Position numbers and translations under genes: made by a program. DNA of 64,000 bases from Novosphingobium sp. ERN07 (GTDB taxonomy: Bacteria; Pseudomonadota; Alphaproteobacteria; Sphingomonadales; Sphingomonadaceae), in NCBI RefSeq assembly GCF_012641335.1, contig NZ_JABAID010000001.1:434001-498000 (forward strand), in the 5' to 3' direction. This document shows positions 53,357-62,999 of this stretch, piece by piece; position 1 is the first letter of the stretch; every line of letters begins with the position of its first letter. The notes beneath the pieces are model-generated. The model did not search any database. It saw nothing but the letters and a program-made list of their open reading frames with translations, and was not told the DNA's origin.

Positions 53357-54230
53357 TCAAATTGTCCTTGATGGCGAATGGCTGCGCGCCCACCCTCTGC
53401 TCCAGCCCGCTGAAGAGAGCGACAAGAATGCCCGCGGGCGCGTGCTGGTAGTCGGCGGTTGCACGACCGTACCCGGTGGCGTGCGACTCACTGCCGAGGC
53501 AGCCCTGCGTGCGGGCGCTGGCAAAGTGCGTATCGCCACGGTTGAGCAAGCAGCCATGCTGATCGGCGTGGCGCTGCCCGAAATGGCGGTTCTTCCGTTG
53601 GCAAGCGACGCTGCTGGCGAGATTGACGCTGCGCGCGCCGATATTCTCGTCCACGTCGAACGCTGCGATGCTGCGGTGATTGGCCCTGCGATGGGATGCG
53701 GGACGCAGGCAGCAATGCTGGTCGGTGCCGTCCTGGGGATGCCGTCTGCCAGCGCGCTCGTGCTCGATGCCGCGGCGCTCATGGCGGTCTGCGATCATGC
53801 CGCCAAACTTGCCGCTCGAACCTCTCCTGCAGTGCTCACACCACATCTCGGCGAAATCGCTGCACTTTTGCAATGCAGCGCGGACGAGGTGGAACAGAAC
53901 CGTGCGCGTGCAACCCGCCTTTGCGCTGAACGGTTTGGCGCCGTGGTCGTGCTCAAAGGTGCCGTCAGCCTGATCGCCACGCCCGACAGTTCGGTGTTCA
54001 CCTACAGTGGCGGCAACGTTGGGCTTGCCACAGGCGGTTCGGGTGACGTGCTGGCGGGCATAACGGCAGCCTTGCTGGCCCGTGGGGCCGACCCGCTGCA
54101 AGCAGCGCTATGGGCGGTGTGGCTGCACGGAGAGGCTGGCCGGCGGTGTGCCGAAGCAATCGGGCCGATCGGCTATCTTGCCAGCGAATTGCTGGGCTTC
54201 ATACCCCGAGTGATGCAGCGAGCGGGATAG
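53349..54230 (+). CDS. nnrD: ADP/ATP-dependent NAD(P)H-hydrate dehydratase domain protein
   Basis: A 293-residue ribokinase-fold dehydratase that repairs hydrated NADH/NADPH. Conserved blocks: [52 protein letters not shown] (HPGE-type), [10 protein letters not shown] and the nucleotide-binding [14 protein letters not shown]. Only the dehydratase half is present; the epimerase half (NnrE) often fused to it is missing here. GTG 53349 overlaps the phosphatase stop. Its 3' end overlaps the convergent ferredoxin gene by 32 nt. Confidence 0.88.
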   Translation: MADQIVLDGEWLRAHPLLQPAEESDKNARGRVLVVGGCTTVPGGVRLTAEAALRAGAGKVRIATVEQAAMLIGVALPEMAVLPLASDAAGEIDAARADILVHVERCDAAVIGPAMGCGTQAAMLVGAVLGMPSASALVLDAAALMAVCDHAAKLAARTSPAVLTPHLGEIAALLQCSADEVEQNRARATRLCAERFGAVVVLKGAVSLIATPDSSVFTYSGGNVGLATGGSGDVLAGITAALLARGADPLQAALWAVWLHGEAGRRCAEAIGPIGYLASELLGFIPRVMQRAG

Positions 54231-54600
54231 GCGCAGGCGGCTTCAGGCGGAACTCCTCCACCGGCACGCCGCAAATCACATGTTCCTGCAGGATGCGTTC
54301 AAGCACTGGCGGGGTGCAGGAATGGTACCACACGTTGTCGGGGTAAACGACCGCCACCGGTCCGACCAGACACACGCGCAAACAGCCGACCTTGTTGCGC
54401 AGCACGCCCTGCGCCCCACCCAGCTTCAGTTCGCCCAGGCGCTTCTTGAGGTAGTTCCACGCCTCATCCCCCACTTCACGCGGGGCGCACTTGTCCTTGT
54501 CAGGCCCGGCGCACAGCAGGATGTGGCGCTGGGGGTTGAAGCCACCCAGCTTTTCCAGCGCCACTTCTGCCTGCAGGATTTCTTGCGCAGTAAAGCTCAC
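54199..54600 (-). CDS. thioredoxin-like (2Fe-2S) ferredoxin
   Basis: A 133-residue thioredoxin-fold [2Fe-2S] protein. Cluster-ligand cysteines: [15 protein letters not shown] (C-x7-C) and [13 protein letters not shown] (C-x3-C), the usual CX(7-12)C...CX3C pattern. [25 protein letters not shown] is the conserved tail. GTG start overlaps the S9 peptidase stop (GTGA), so expression is coupled to the peptidase. Its electron partner is unknown. Confidence 0.88.
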   Translation of the reverse strand: MSFTAQEILQAEVALEKLGGFNPQRHILLCAGPDKDKCAPREVGDEAWNYLKKRLGELKLGGAQGVLRNKVGCLRVCLVGPVAVVYPDNVWYHSCTPPVLERILQEHVICGVPVEEFRLKPPAPIPLAASLGV

Positions 54601-56699
54601 TTACCGTCCTTCTTCAGCCACCGTTCCAGCCAATTGAACGAGGTCTGGTGCCACTGCAACGAGTTCTTGGCCTTCAACACCCAGTGGTTCTCATCCGGGA
54701 AGACCAGCAGCTCCGAAGGGATTCCGCGACGCTGCAACGCGGTGAAAGCGCCAAGGCCCTGCGTGTAAGGGATGCGGAAGTCCTTCTCGCCGGTGATCAC
54801 CAGCATCGGCGTTTTCCACTTGGCAACGTGGTTCACCGGGTTCCACTTTTCGAACTCTTCCGGTGCTTCGTAATAGGGATGCCCGCCGTGTTCCCATTCA
54901 TCGAACCACAGCTCTTCGGTTTCATAGGCCATCGCCCGCGCATCGAACACGCCATCATGCTGGACGAGGCATTTGAAGCGGTCAGGCCACACCCCGGCGA
55001 TCCAGTTCATCATATAGCCGCCATAGGAGGCCCCCGCCGCGCAGGCGTTGTCTCCATCGATCTGACCATCCAGCGCGATGGCTGCGGCAAAGCCCTTTTG
55101 CAGGTCTTCCAGCGGCTTTCCGCCCCACTGCCGGTTGATCGCATCGGTGAAGGCCTGCCCGTATCCGGTGGAACCGTGGAAATCGATCGAGACGATGGCA
55201 TAGCCTTGGCTGGCCCAGACGCGCGGGTTCCAGCGGTTTGACCAGCTATCGTTGTAGGAACCTTGCGGCCCGCCGTGAACGAACAGCACCGATGGCAACT
55301 TGCCCTTTATCCATGAAGGCTTGGTGATCTGGCCCCAAACGGTATCGCCATCGGCACCCTTGAAGCTGAAGCGCTGGGTGACGACCGGCGCGCGAGCCGA
55401 TAGTGCCGTGGTGGCGATATCGGTAAGACGCGTACCTGCTTTGCCCGGCTTGCCGAGGTAGAGTTCTGCCGGAGCATCGATTGAGTCACGAGTGTAGAGC
55501 AGTCGCCCGTCCTTGAGCGGCACGACACCACCGATATGCCCTTCACGCCCCGGACTGAGCGTGAGCCTGGTGACCTTGCCGCTGGCCGGATCGATACGGA
55601 AAGCTGGCGCATCCAGCACGTCCTCCGCCGTGGCGATCAGCGCCTTGCCATCGGGCGTCCATACGAGCGAGGCGACCGAGCGATCCCACGCACCGGTCAG
55701 TTCTCGCCGCGCGCCGGTTTTCAGGTCGATCAGGTTCACCACCAGCCTGTCAGCTTCATAGCCGGGCCGCGCCATTGCGGTATAAGCAAGCCACTTGCCA
55801 TCGGGCGAAGGGGCAGGGGTGTTGTCCGTGGCCTTGTTGTCCTCGGTCAGGTTCTTGGGCGCTGCGCCATCCAGCGCAGAATGCCAGATGTCGAGATTGG
55901 TCGAGGTTGGTTCGTGCCGGTCGGCCTGACGGGCGACGAAGAACAGCGATTGCGAATCCGCAGCCCATGCCACGTCTTCGCCCCCGCCAAAGGGTTTGCC
56001 GGGGCTGTCGCCGGTCAGCGTGCCAACCGGGCCATCAGCGGCCTTGCCTGCGCCCGCTGCCTTGCCATCAGCGTCCAGATCGAACGCGAAGACGCGGCTG
56101 TAGTTACCCGGCGTTTCCCAGGAATCCCAGTGGCGGACAAAGCCTGCGCCATCGGTATAGTGCCGTCCCGTGCCGGGGCCGGGCAGCGCGGTGTTGCCGT
56201 CGCTCTCGCAACCGAAGGTCGCACAAGTCCGGGCAATATCGCCCCAGATGGCAAGGCGCTTTCCGTTGGGAGAGAGTTCGAATCCGGCGACTTCAGCTTT
56301 GAAGGCGGTAACTTGTGTGGTTACGCCGCTGGCCGGATCGACCTTCCACACCTGCGTGGTTTCGGCTTCGCCAACCTTGCGGTCTGAAAGGTAATAGAGC
56401 GCGCCGTCGGGGCCGAACGCAGGATCGCTGGCGCTGCCGCCGGTGTCGATGCGGCGCGGCGCACTCTTGCCATCGATGCTGCGCAACCACAACGCTGGCG
56501 TGCGCTTGTAACTTACCGGATCGGTCGTGGTGACGACATAGGCGACAAGCTTGCCATCGGGGGAGATCGCGGAACCGCCAAGGCGATTCAGCGTCACCAG
56601 ATCCTGCGGCGAGAAGGGAGCAGCCTGCTGGGCAAGAGCAGGTACGGCGAATGCGACGGCAAGCGAGGCCGCCGTAAGCAACTGCGAGTTGGTTTTCAT
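54597..56699 (-). CDS. S9 family serine peptidase (prolyl oligopeptidase/dipeptidyl aminopeptidase type)
   Basis: A 700-residue exported peptidase. Signal peptide 1-23 (VPALA). A beta-propeller-like domain covers about 30-420 (repeated DGK/SPDGK turns such as [13 protein letters not shown] and [12 protein letters not shown]). The C-terminal alpha/beta-hydrolase domain has [21 protein letters not shown], the nucleophile [11 protein letters not shown] (Ser at about 556), Asp in [15 protein letters not shown] and His in ENHWVL. It cleaves peptides, probably at proline or dipeptide ends. It is coupled to the ferredoxin gene downstream. Confidence 0.93.
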   Translation of the reverse strand: MKTNSQLLTAASLAVAFAVPALAQQAAPFSPQDLVTLNRLGGSAISPDGKLVAYVVTTTDPVSYKRTPALWLRSIDGKSAPRRIDTGGSASDPAFGPDGALYYLSDRKVGEAETTQVWKVDPASGVTTQVTAFKAEVAGFELSPNGKRLAIWGDIARTCATFGCESDGNTALPGPGTGRHYTDGAGFVRHWDSWETPGNYSRVFAFDLDADGKAAGAGKAADGPVGTLTGDSPGKPFGGGEDVAWAADSQSLFFVARQADRHEPTSTNLDIWHSALDGAAPKNLTEDNKATDNTPAPSPDGKWLAYTAMARPGYEADRLVVNLIDLKTGARRELTGAWDRSVASLVWTPDGKALIATAEDVLDAPAFRIDPASGKVTRLTLSPGREGHIGGVVPLKDGRLLYTRDSIDAPAELYLGKPGKAGTRLTDIATTALSARAPVVTQRFSFKGADGDTVWGQITKPSWIKGKLPSVLFVHGGPQGSYNDSWSNRWNPRVWASQGYAIVSIDFHGSTGYGQAFTDAINRQWGGKPLEDLQKGFAAAIALDGQIDGDNACAAGASYGGYMMNWIAGVWPDRFKCLVQHDGVFDARAMAYETEELWFDEWEHGGHPYYEAPEEFEKWNPVNHVAKWKTPMLVITGEKDFRIPYTQGLGAFTALQRRGIPSELLVFPDENHWVLKAKNSLQWHQTSFNWLERWLKKDGK

Positions 56700-56743
56700 G
56701 GAAACCGGACTAGCGCGTCAAACCCCCGGCGCAAACCGCAAAA

Positions 56744-57178
56744 TCAGCCGCGTTTCCCGGCAATGCGGGCAATCTCAGCGGCCACCATCTTTTCCACCAT
56801 CGCGGGCAGATTCTTGTCCAGCCATTCGGCCAGCATGGGCTTCAAAAGTTCGCGCACCAGCCCTTCGAGCGAGGTTTCACCCGAACGGACGATCTGCGGC
56901 GCTGCGCCGGGTTTAGCCAGCATTGAAAGCGCTGCCAGCGATTCGCGCATTGAAGCGGCTGCGGCATCGGCAATCAACCCGCCGGTTGCTGCATCGTCAT
57001 CTTCGGCGGCTTCGGTCAATTCAAGCACTTCGGCGCTGGGTCTTGCAGCGATCGGCGCTTCGGTGCGCGCCGGTTCTGTCCGCCCACGGTTCGATGCTTC
57101 GACACGATTATCGCGCGCGATCACTTTCTTGATCGATTCGAGGATTTCCTCGACGGACGGTTCACCGGCCTGACGCAT
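56744..57178 (-). CDS. popZ: PopZ-like polar organising protein (DUF2497)
   Basis: A 144-residue protein with the PopZ layout. A short N-terminal amphipathic helix (EPSVEEILESIKKVIARD, residues 5-22) is followed by a Pro/Glu/Ala-rich disordered linker. The C-terminal oligomerisation domain (LEGLVRELLKPML, then AEWLDKNLPAMVEKMV and AEIARIAGK) comes last. In Caulobacter PopZ forms the polar microdomain that anchors ParB-parS; this homologue is shorter and has a smaller linker. ATG 57178 is preferred over an upstream TTG. Its neighbour downstream on the same strand is an S9 peptidase and upstream is TolC. ParA, ParB and parS are at the other end of the window. Confidence 0.82.
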   Translation of the reverse strand: MRQAGEPSVEEILESIKKVIARDNRVEASNRGRTEPARTEAPIAARPSAEVLELTEAAEDDDAATGGLIADAAAASMRESLAALSMLAKPGAAPQIVRSGETSLEGLVRELLKPMLAEWLDKNLPAMVEKMVAAEIARIAGKRG

Positions 57179-57219
57179 CGCAACTATAATCCCCAAGTGC
57201 CCCTGTTACGCCGATTCTG

Positions 57220-58674
57220 TTACGGACGCGGCGAGGGTGGGATTGTCGCATCCTGTGCGGGCGTGTCAACGGTGCGTGTGGAAACGGGCTTCGGATCGGG
57301 ATCGCGATCCCAGTCCCAGATGCGATCTTTCACCCGGTCATAATTGACCTGTGGATCATAAAGCGCCCCGCCATCAAGCCCGAGATCGTTGGCATCTGCC
57401 CGACCCATCGCCGCCAGCAGGTTGAAGCCTGCAACATAGGCGTTGCGACGTGCAGCCACCAATTGCACTTGCGCGCGCAGCAATTCCTGCTCGGCATCAA
57501 GGATATTGAGGATCGTGCGGTTGCCTACAGTGTTTTCCGCACGCACGCCTTCAAGGCTCAGCGCGGCGGCATCTACGGCGGTCTGGTTCATCGCGATGAT
57601 TTCGTTCGCGCCCTGCCACGAGGCATAGGCTGAGCGGACCGAGGCGATGACCTGCCGTTCGATCCCGATTTCCTGTTCCAGCGCGGCGGATTCGCGCGCC
57701 TGTGCCTGCCGCGTCTGTGCAGCAGGGCCACCGCCCTGAAACAGCGGCACCGAAACGTTCACGCCCGCTTGGGCGGTCGTCACGCCCTGTCGCAGCGACT
57801 GGCCGGTTGCGGGGAAGGTGCCCTGAAATGCCTGATAGCTGCCGGTCGTGCTCAACGAGACGGTCGGCTTCTTGGCCGCATCGGCAACCTTCACGTCGTA
57901 TCCCGCAGCCTTGCTGCGTTCGCGCGCGGCGATCAGATCGGGGTTGTTTTCCAGCGCGAAATCAACCGCGTCATCTGCCGTTGCGGGAAGGCCGGGCAGT
58001 GGCGGTGGCGGCGCAAGATCGACCGGCACCTTGCCAACTACCTGAATATAGCGTTCCCGGCTCGCCATCAGGTTCACTTCGGCAGTGCGCTGATCGCCCC
58101 GTGCCAGTGCAAGGCGGGAATTGGATTGCGCCACGTCGGTGCGGGTTACGTCACCGATCTCGAAGCGGTCGCTCGTTGCGGTGAGGTTTACCTGCAAAAC
58201 TTCGACGTTGTTGCGATTAAGGCCGACGATTGCCGCATCGCGGATTACGTCCATGTAGGCGGCAACCACTTCGCTGAACACGCCCGATTCGGTGGCGCGC
58301 AGGTCTTCCTGCCCGGCCTCCACGCGCGTCTTGGCCGCACGGATCGAATTCTTAACCGATCCGCCCGAATAGACCGGCACGCCAAGGTTCACGTCCACAT
58401 TGCCAGACCAGTCGGTGACCAAGAACGATGTCGGGTTGGCCTTGAGGATGCGAGTGTAGTTCGCTTGCCCGGCAAGGCTGGGCAGCGCGCGGGCGCGGGC
58501 CAGCGGCACACCTTCATCCGTCGCGCGCTGGGTGGCGCGCGCGGCCTGCAGCGTGGGGTTAGTATTATAGGCGCTGGTCAGCGCCTCGCGCAGATCATCG
58601 GCGTGAGCGGGCGTGGCAGCCAAAGTGGCAGCGCTGGCGCTCAGCAGCAGGCGCAGCGCCTTGCGGTTGGCCAT
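57220..58674 (-). CDS. tolC: TolC family outer membrane efflux channel
   Basis: A 484-residue outer-membrane channel for type I secretion or RND/ABC efflux. Signal peptide 1-25 (TPAHA). Two TolC/OEP repeats: DLREALTSAYNTNPTLQAARATQRATDEGV with LNLGVPVY-like VDVNLGVPVYSGGSVKNSI, and AVDFALENNPDLIAARERSKAAGYDVKVADAAKKP with VNVSVPLFQGGG. Long coiled-coil segments lie between them. The C-terminal tail is Asp/Pro-rich. No ABC exporter or HlyD partner is adjacent. PIMT-like and popZ-like genes flank it. Confidence 0.92.
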   Translation of the reverse strand: MANRKALRLLLSASAATLAATPAHADDLREALTSAYNTNPTLQAARATQRATDEGVPLARARALPSLAGQANYTRILKANPTSFLVTDWSGNVDVNLGVPVYSGGSVKNSIRAAKTRVEAGQEDLRATESGVFSEVVAAYMDVIRDAAIVGLNRNNVEVLQVNLTATSDRFEIGDVTRTDVAQSNSRLALARGDQRTAEVNLMASRERYIQVVGKVPVDLAPPPPLPGLPATADDAVDFALENNPDLIAARERSKAAGYDVKVADAAKKPTVSLSTTGSYQAFQGTFPATGQSLRQGVTTAQAGVNVSVPLFQGGGPAAQTRQAQARESAALEQEIGIERQVIASVRSAYASWQGANEIIAMNQTAVDAAALSLEGVRAENTVGNRTILNILDAEQELLRAQVQLVAARRNAYVAGFNLLAAMGRADANDLGLDGGALYDPQVNYDRVKDRIWDWDRDPDPKPVSTRTVDTPAQDATIPPSPRP

Positions 58675-58679
58675 AAAGT

Positions 58680-59273
58680 TCAGAAGCTCCACGTTTTCGC
58701 GGCGGCGAACTGCGGCAGCACGGCGAAATCGGCCTCGCCCAGCGGCGTGGCAACGACCTTCCCCAGTGCCTTGCGCGCGATGGCAAGACGGGTAACCCCG
58801 CGATCAGCAATTCCGGTGATCACCCGGCCATCATCGGTGAGGAGCGCTGCCAGCGATTCGGGCAGAACCTCTGCCGCGCCATCGATCAGGATCAGCGAGA
58901 ACGAGCCATCTTGCACATCTGCCAGCGAATCGGCCTGGCTGACGCTTCCGGCCAGTTTGCCTGCCAGCGCGGCGAGGTAACCGTTGGCCGAGAACACCAA
59001 CACCTTGTCGGCGGCGTTCACCTCTGCCGCTTCAAGCATCTGGCCATAGGTCAGCGCGGGCGAGAGCGCCTTGCCATCACCCAGCGGCACGGCCCGGTCG
59101 ATATAGGCCAGCGCGCGGCGTTCGGCGGGCACGAAATCCTCACGCGGGACGGACGCGAAGGCCGCAAGAATGCCGGGCGAATTGACGCCGCTTACGCGAA
59201 GCTGGCTATCGATCATCGCACGACGCGCAACCTGCAGTTCATCGGCAGCCGGGCGGTTTTCAACCACGGTCAT
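58680..59273 (-). CDS. protein-L-isoaspartate O-methyltransferase-like protein (degenerate)
   Basis: A 197-residue PIMT-family protein. RRAMIDSQLRVSGVNSPGILAAFASVPREDFVP and AYIDRAVPLGDGKALSPALTYGQMLEAAEV match the family. The SAM-binding glycine loop, normally VLEIGTGSGY, is VLVFSANGYLAA here, lacking the GxGxG pattern, and the following acidic residues are altered. Methyl transfer may therefore be lost. ATG 59273 after AGGG is chosen; 59285 is an alternative. Ends 6 bp before the TolC start, so the pair is co-transcribed. Confidence 0.8.
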   Translation of the reverse strand: MTVVENRPAADELQVARRAMIDSQLRVSGVNSPGILAAFASVPREDFVPAERRALAYIDRAVPLGDGKALSPALTYGQMLEAAEVNAADKVLVFSANGYLAALAGKLAGSVSQADSLADVQDGSFSLILIDGAAEVLPESLAALLTDDGRVITGIADRGVTRLAIARKALGKVVATPLGEADFAVLPQFAAAKTWSF

Positions 59274-59442
59274 TGCAACCCTCATGTCCGAACAGGGGCG
59301 TCGATCAAACACGCGCCTCCCGCAATTGGTATCTGGCAAGTGCCTGTAGATTATCGATCTGCCGTTTCCAAGGGATTTGCATGTCGATTGTCGAGGCGTA
59401 AGGGGCGTTCGCAGTTTCTCAGGCTTTGGAGGGAATCCACAG

Positions 59443-60966
59443 ATGGCCGAAATGGTGACGATCAAGGAAGCAGACCTGATCGAGAGCGTGGCCGACGCGC
59501 TGCAATACATCAGCTATTTCCACCCGATGGACTATATTCGCGCGCTGGGTGATGCCTATCAGGCCGAACAGGGTCCGGCCGCAAAAGACGCGATTGCGCA
59601 GATCTTGACCAACAGCCGCATGTGCGCCGAAGGGCATCGTCCGATCTGTCAGGACACCGGCATCGTCAACGTTTTCATCAAATGGGGGCAGGATTGCCGC
59701 CTCGAAAGCGACCTCTCGCTTCAGGACGTGGTCGATGAAGGCGTGCGCCGGGCCTACAATCACCCTGAAAACAAGCTGCGCGCCTCGGTTCTTGCCGATC
59801 CGGCCTTTACCCGCCGCAACACGCGCGACAACACGCCCTGCGTGCTTCACGTGGAAATGGTGAAGGGCAACCGGATCGTCGTCGATGTCGCGGCCAAGGG
59901 CGGCGGCAGCGAAAACAAGTCGAAGTTCAAGATGATGAATCCCAGCGATTCGATTGTCGACTGGGTGATCGAGATGCTGCCGCAGATGGGCGCAGGCTGG
60001 TGCCCGCCGGGTATGCTCGGCATCGGCATTGGCGGCACGGCAGAACACTGCGTGCTGCTGGCCAAGAAGGCGCTGATGGAGCCGATCGATATGGCCCAGT
60101 TGAAGCTGCGCGGGCCGCAGACCGATATCGAAAAGCTGCGCGTCGAAATCTTCGACAAGGTGAACGCGCTGGGTATCGGTGCGCAGGGCCTTGGCGGGCT
60201 TTCGACCATCCTCGACGTGAAGATCATGGATGCGCCGTGCCATGCCGCAGGCAAGCCGGTGGCGATGATCCCCAACTGTGCGGCCACGCGCCACGCGCAC
60301 TTCGTGCTCGATGGTTCGGGGCCAAGCTATCTTGAACGTCCCAAGCTCGACGAATGGCCGCAAGTTCACTGGGCGCCCGATTCGGCCGCAAAGCGCGTCA
60401 ATCTCGATACGCTGACGCAGGAAGAAGTTGAGGGCTGGAAGGCGGGCGACCGCCTGCTGCTCAACGGCAAGATGCTCACTGGCCGCGATGCCGCGCACAA
60501 GCGCATCAAGGACATGCTCGCCAAGGGTGAGGAACTGCCCGTCGATTTCAAGGGCCGCGTGATCTACTACGTCGGCCCGGTCGATCCGGTGGGCGCAGAA
60601 GTGGTTGGCCCTGCCGGTCCCACCACGGCCACCCGTATGGACAGCTTCTCGGATACCATGCTCGATCTCGGCCTGCTCGCCAGCGTCGGCAAGGCAGAGC
60701 GTGGCCCTGCGGCAACGCAATCCATCGCCAACCACAAGAGCGCTTATCTGATGGCCGTCGGCGGCGCGGCCTATCTGGTTGCCCGCGCGATCAAGCAGGC
60801 CAAGGTCGTCGGCTTTGAAGACCTTGGCATGGAAGCGATCTACGAGTTCACCGTAGAGGACATGCCGGTGACCGTGGCCGTGGATAGCGAAGGCGAAAAC
60901 GTCCACAAGACCGCGCCGCTGGTGTGGAAGAAGAAGATCGCGGAAGAGAAACTCCTCCCCGCGTAA
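59443..60966 (+). CDS. fumA: fumarate hydratase, class I (iron-sulfur)
   Basis: A 507-residue single-chain class I fumarase of the TCA cycle, oxygen-sensitive [4Fe-4S] enzyme. N-terminal domain: GHRPICQDTGIVNVFIKWG, NTRDNTPCVLHVEMVKGN, AKGGGSENKSKFKMM, and GAGWCPPGMLGIGIGGTAEHCVLLAKKAL, with candidate cluster cysteines in ICQDTG and EHCVLL and another Cys in NCAATRH. C-terminal domain: VYYVGPVDPVGAEVVGPAGPTTATRMDSF-like block. Start at 59443 with TTGGAGGGA ahead. Terminator-like hairpin at 60993. The gene symbol is by family only. Confidence 0.95.
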   Translation: MAEMVTIKEADLIESVADALQYISYFHPMDYIRALGDAYQAEQGPAAKDAIAQILTNSRMCAEGHRPICQDTGIVNVFIKWGQDCRLESDLSLQDVVDEGVRRAYNHPENKLRASVLADPAFTRRNTRDNTPCVLHVEMVKGNRIVVDVAAKGGGSENKSKFKMMNPSDSIVDWVIEMLPQMGAGWCPPGMLGIGIGGTAEHCVLLAKKALMEPIDMAQLKLRGPQTDIEKLRVEIFDKVNALGIGAQGLGGLSTILDVKIMDAPCHAAGKPVAMIPNCAATRHAHFVLDGSGPSYLERPKLDEWPQVHWAPDSAAKRVNLDTLTQEEVEGWKAGDRLLLNGKMLTGRDAAHKRIKDMLAKGEELPVDFKGRVIYYVGPVDPVGAEVVGPAGPTTATRMDSFSDTMLDLGLLASVGKAERGPAATQSIANHKSAYLMAVGGAAYLVARAIKQAKVVGFEDLGMEAIYEFTVEDMPVTVAVDSEGENVHKTAPLVWKKKIAEEKLLPA

Positions 60967-60992
60967 CCTTGCGCTTCGATGAACAGCACATG

Positions 60993-61034
60993 CCGCCCGA
61001 CCACCGTTCTGGTGTGTCGGGCGGTTCGCGTTTA
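60993..61034 (+). terminator. terminator-like hairpin after fumarase
   Basis: CCGCCCGACCACC (60993-61005) pairs with GGTGTGTCGGGCGG (61011-61024) with a 1-nt bulge, loop GTTCT, then TTCGCGTTTA. It lies between fumarase and the sensor kinase gene. Confidence 0.65.
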
Positions 61035-61045
61035 GGGTTCGGGCA

Positions 61046-62989
61046 ATGACGTCGCCGCAAATCGATCCCGGAATCCCGCGCGTGCCGGCCCGGCAGGTGA
61101 TCCTGTCGGCTGCTGCGCTGTGGCTGTGCTATTTCCTGCTTATCACTGTGCGCGGACTGGTGGTGGAACTGGGCGATTTCACCGATCTGCTGTGGCGGCG
61201 CGGGCTGGTCACGCTCGCGGGAATTATTGTGACGGTGGCATGCTGGCCCTTGCTGCGCCGGTTCGATGCGCGTTCGCTGGCGGTGCGCGTCGGCGCGGCG
61301 CTGGTGATCATGCTGCCTGCCGCGCTCGCGCTGGCGGCGGTGAACCAGTGGGCGTTCGCTCCAGTCGAAAAACGGATGCTCGAACGCCTCACGCATGATG
61401 AGGATGCCGATCCCGCCAAAGCGCCTGACAAGGTGACAGTCGAGGACAGCTCGAAGAATCCCGCCGTCAAGATCCGCCGCGACATGGCCGGGAACGTGCT
61501 GGTCGATGTGCTGGACGAAGGCATCGTCGCGCCAGTTATCCCCGTCCCGCCGGAGCCACCGGAACCCGCCCCGCGCGCCGTGTCCAGCCCACCGCCCGCG
61601 CCCAAGGTATCGCCATCGCCGGAGCCGCTGCTCGACGACGATGACATTGCGGAGATCGAAAAGCTGGCGGAGGCGCGTGCCACCAGCGCGCTGCGCATGG
61701 CAGGCATCGTGCGCAACGCCGATGGCAGCACCGTGATCAGCCAGCCTGGCGTGGTGATTCGCCAATATGCCGATGGCCGGTCCGAAGTTCGCATCGGCAA
61801 CAAGGTCTATCGCGATGATGGCGATGGTGAACTGACGTCCCCGGAAATGGCGCTTCCCGCGCCGCCCGCCCCACCGCAGCCCGGCGCAACTGCCATGCCG
61901 CCCGCGCCACCGGCTCCGCCCGCCGCAGTTCGCGAATCTGCGCGGCGCGAGGCACAGGCCGCGCTGCGTCAAGCCGAAGCCGCCCGCCGCGCTGCACTGG
62001 CACAGGCCCGCGCCGAGGCCGAGCGCGCACGCGCAGAAGTGCGTCAGGCAAGGCAGCGCGCCGCGCAATCCGCTCCCACACCCACCCCGTCAAAGGTTGC
62101 AACGCGGCCTGAGACCACGGTGTCGAAGAAGCCTGTAACTAGCGCGCCAGCAACCCCTGCACCCACCGAAGCTGCGCCCCCGCAAGCCGCCGCTACCGAT
62201 GTGGCCACGTCTACCAGCAAGGTTACGATCATTCGCCAACTGGTGGAAAAGGAAGGCCTGTGGCGGCAGCTTACCGATGTCGCGCTGGGCCGCTATTTCT
62301 TGCTGATCGCCTGGGCTGCGCTCTATCTCGCGCTGGGCAATGGTGAACAGTTGCGTGCGGCGGAATACCGGGAAGGCGAATATCGTCGCGCCGCCAAGGC
62401 TGCCGAACTGCGATCCTTGCGCTATCAGGTGAACCCGCATTTCCTATTCAACACATTGAATTCATTGTCAGCTTTGGTCATGGTCGGTCGTTCTGAGCAG
62501 GCCGAGAAGATGATTCAGTCGATCTCCCGTTTCTATCGCCACAGCCTTGCCGGTGACCCAACCACCGACATGCCGCTGGAAGACGAGATCGCACTGCAAC
62601 GGCATTATCTAGAAATCGAGGCCGTGCGCTTTCCCGAACGACTGCGCTGCGATTTCGATGTGCCGGACGATCTGATGAGCGCCTGCGTGCCGGGAATGAT
62701 CCTGCAGCCGCTGGTCGAAAACTCGATCAAATACGGCGTATCCACCACGATTCGCCCGGTCACTATCCGCATTTCCGCGCGTGAGGCGGGCGGGTTCCTG
62801 ATCCTCACCGTGGCTGATGATGGGCCGGGAGAAGGGCTTGCCAGCGGCAGCACCGGCATCGGTCTGGAAAACGTGAAAAGTCGCCTGATCGCCCGCTTCG
62901 GGGATGAGGCAAAGGTGGAAAGCGGCCCGCTTCCGGCAGGGGGATATGCCACCGTGCTGACCATGCCGGTGGTGCGGAACGAATGTTGA
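61046..62989 (+). CDS. LytS/YehU-type sensor histidine kinase with large extracytoplasmic insert
   Basis: A 647-residue kinase of the His_kinase (PF06580-type) family. TMs lie at about 18-38, 52-68 and 80-104. About 300 residues then form an acidic, Pro-rich and finally Ala/Arg/Gln-rich helical region (residues 110-405), followed by a last TM (about 415-432). The catalytic part has the H-box YQVNPHFLFNTLNSLSAL (His about 465), the N-box LQPLVENSIKYGV and the G-box DDGPGEG...GIGLENV. Most LytS-type kinases have no such insert. The LytTR regulator gene begins 10 bp downstream. Confidence 0.88.
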   Translation: MTSPQIDPGIPRVPARQVILSAAALWLCYFLLITVRGLVVELGDFTDLLWRRGLVTLAGIIVTVACWPLLRRFDARSLAVRVGAALVIMLPAALALAAVNQWAFAPVEKRMLERLTHDEDADPAKAPDKVTVEDSSKNPAVKIRRDMAGNVLVDVLDEGIVAPVIPVPPEPPEPAPRAVSSPPPAPKVSPSPEPLLDDDDIAEIEKLAEARATSALRMAGIVRNADGSTVISQPGVVIRQYADGRSEVRIGNKVYRDDGDGELTSPEMALPAPPAPPQPGATAMPPAPPAPPAAVRESARREAQAALRQAEAARRAALAQARAEAERARAEVRQARQRAAQSAPTPTPSKVATRPETTVSKKPVTSAPATPAPTEAAPPQAAATDVATSTSKVTIIRQLVEKEGLWRQLTDVALGRYFLLIAWAALYLALGNGEQLRAAEYREGEYRRAAKAAELRSLRYQVNPHFLFNTLNSLSALVMVGRSEQAEKMIQSISRFYRHSLAGDPTTDMPLEDEIALQRHYLEIEAVRFPERLRCDFDVPDDLMSACVPGMILQPLVENSIKYGVSTTIRPVTIRISAREAGGFLILTVADDGPGEGLASGSTGIGLENVKSRLIARFGDEAKVESGPLPAGGYATVLTMPVVRNEC

Positions 62990-62999
62990 GGGGGCGATA

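Noticed and set aside
59419..60906. 495-codon minus-strand open frame
   Set aside because: Antisense shadow of the fumarase gene; no motif and no start signal.
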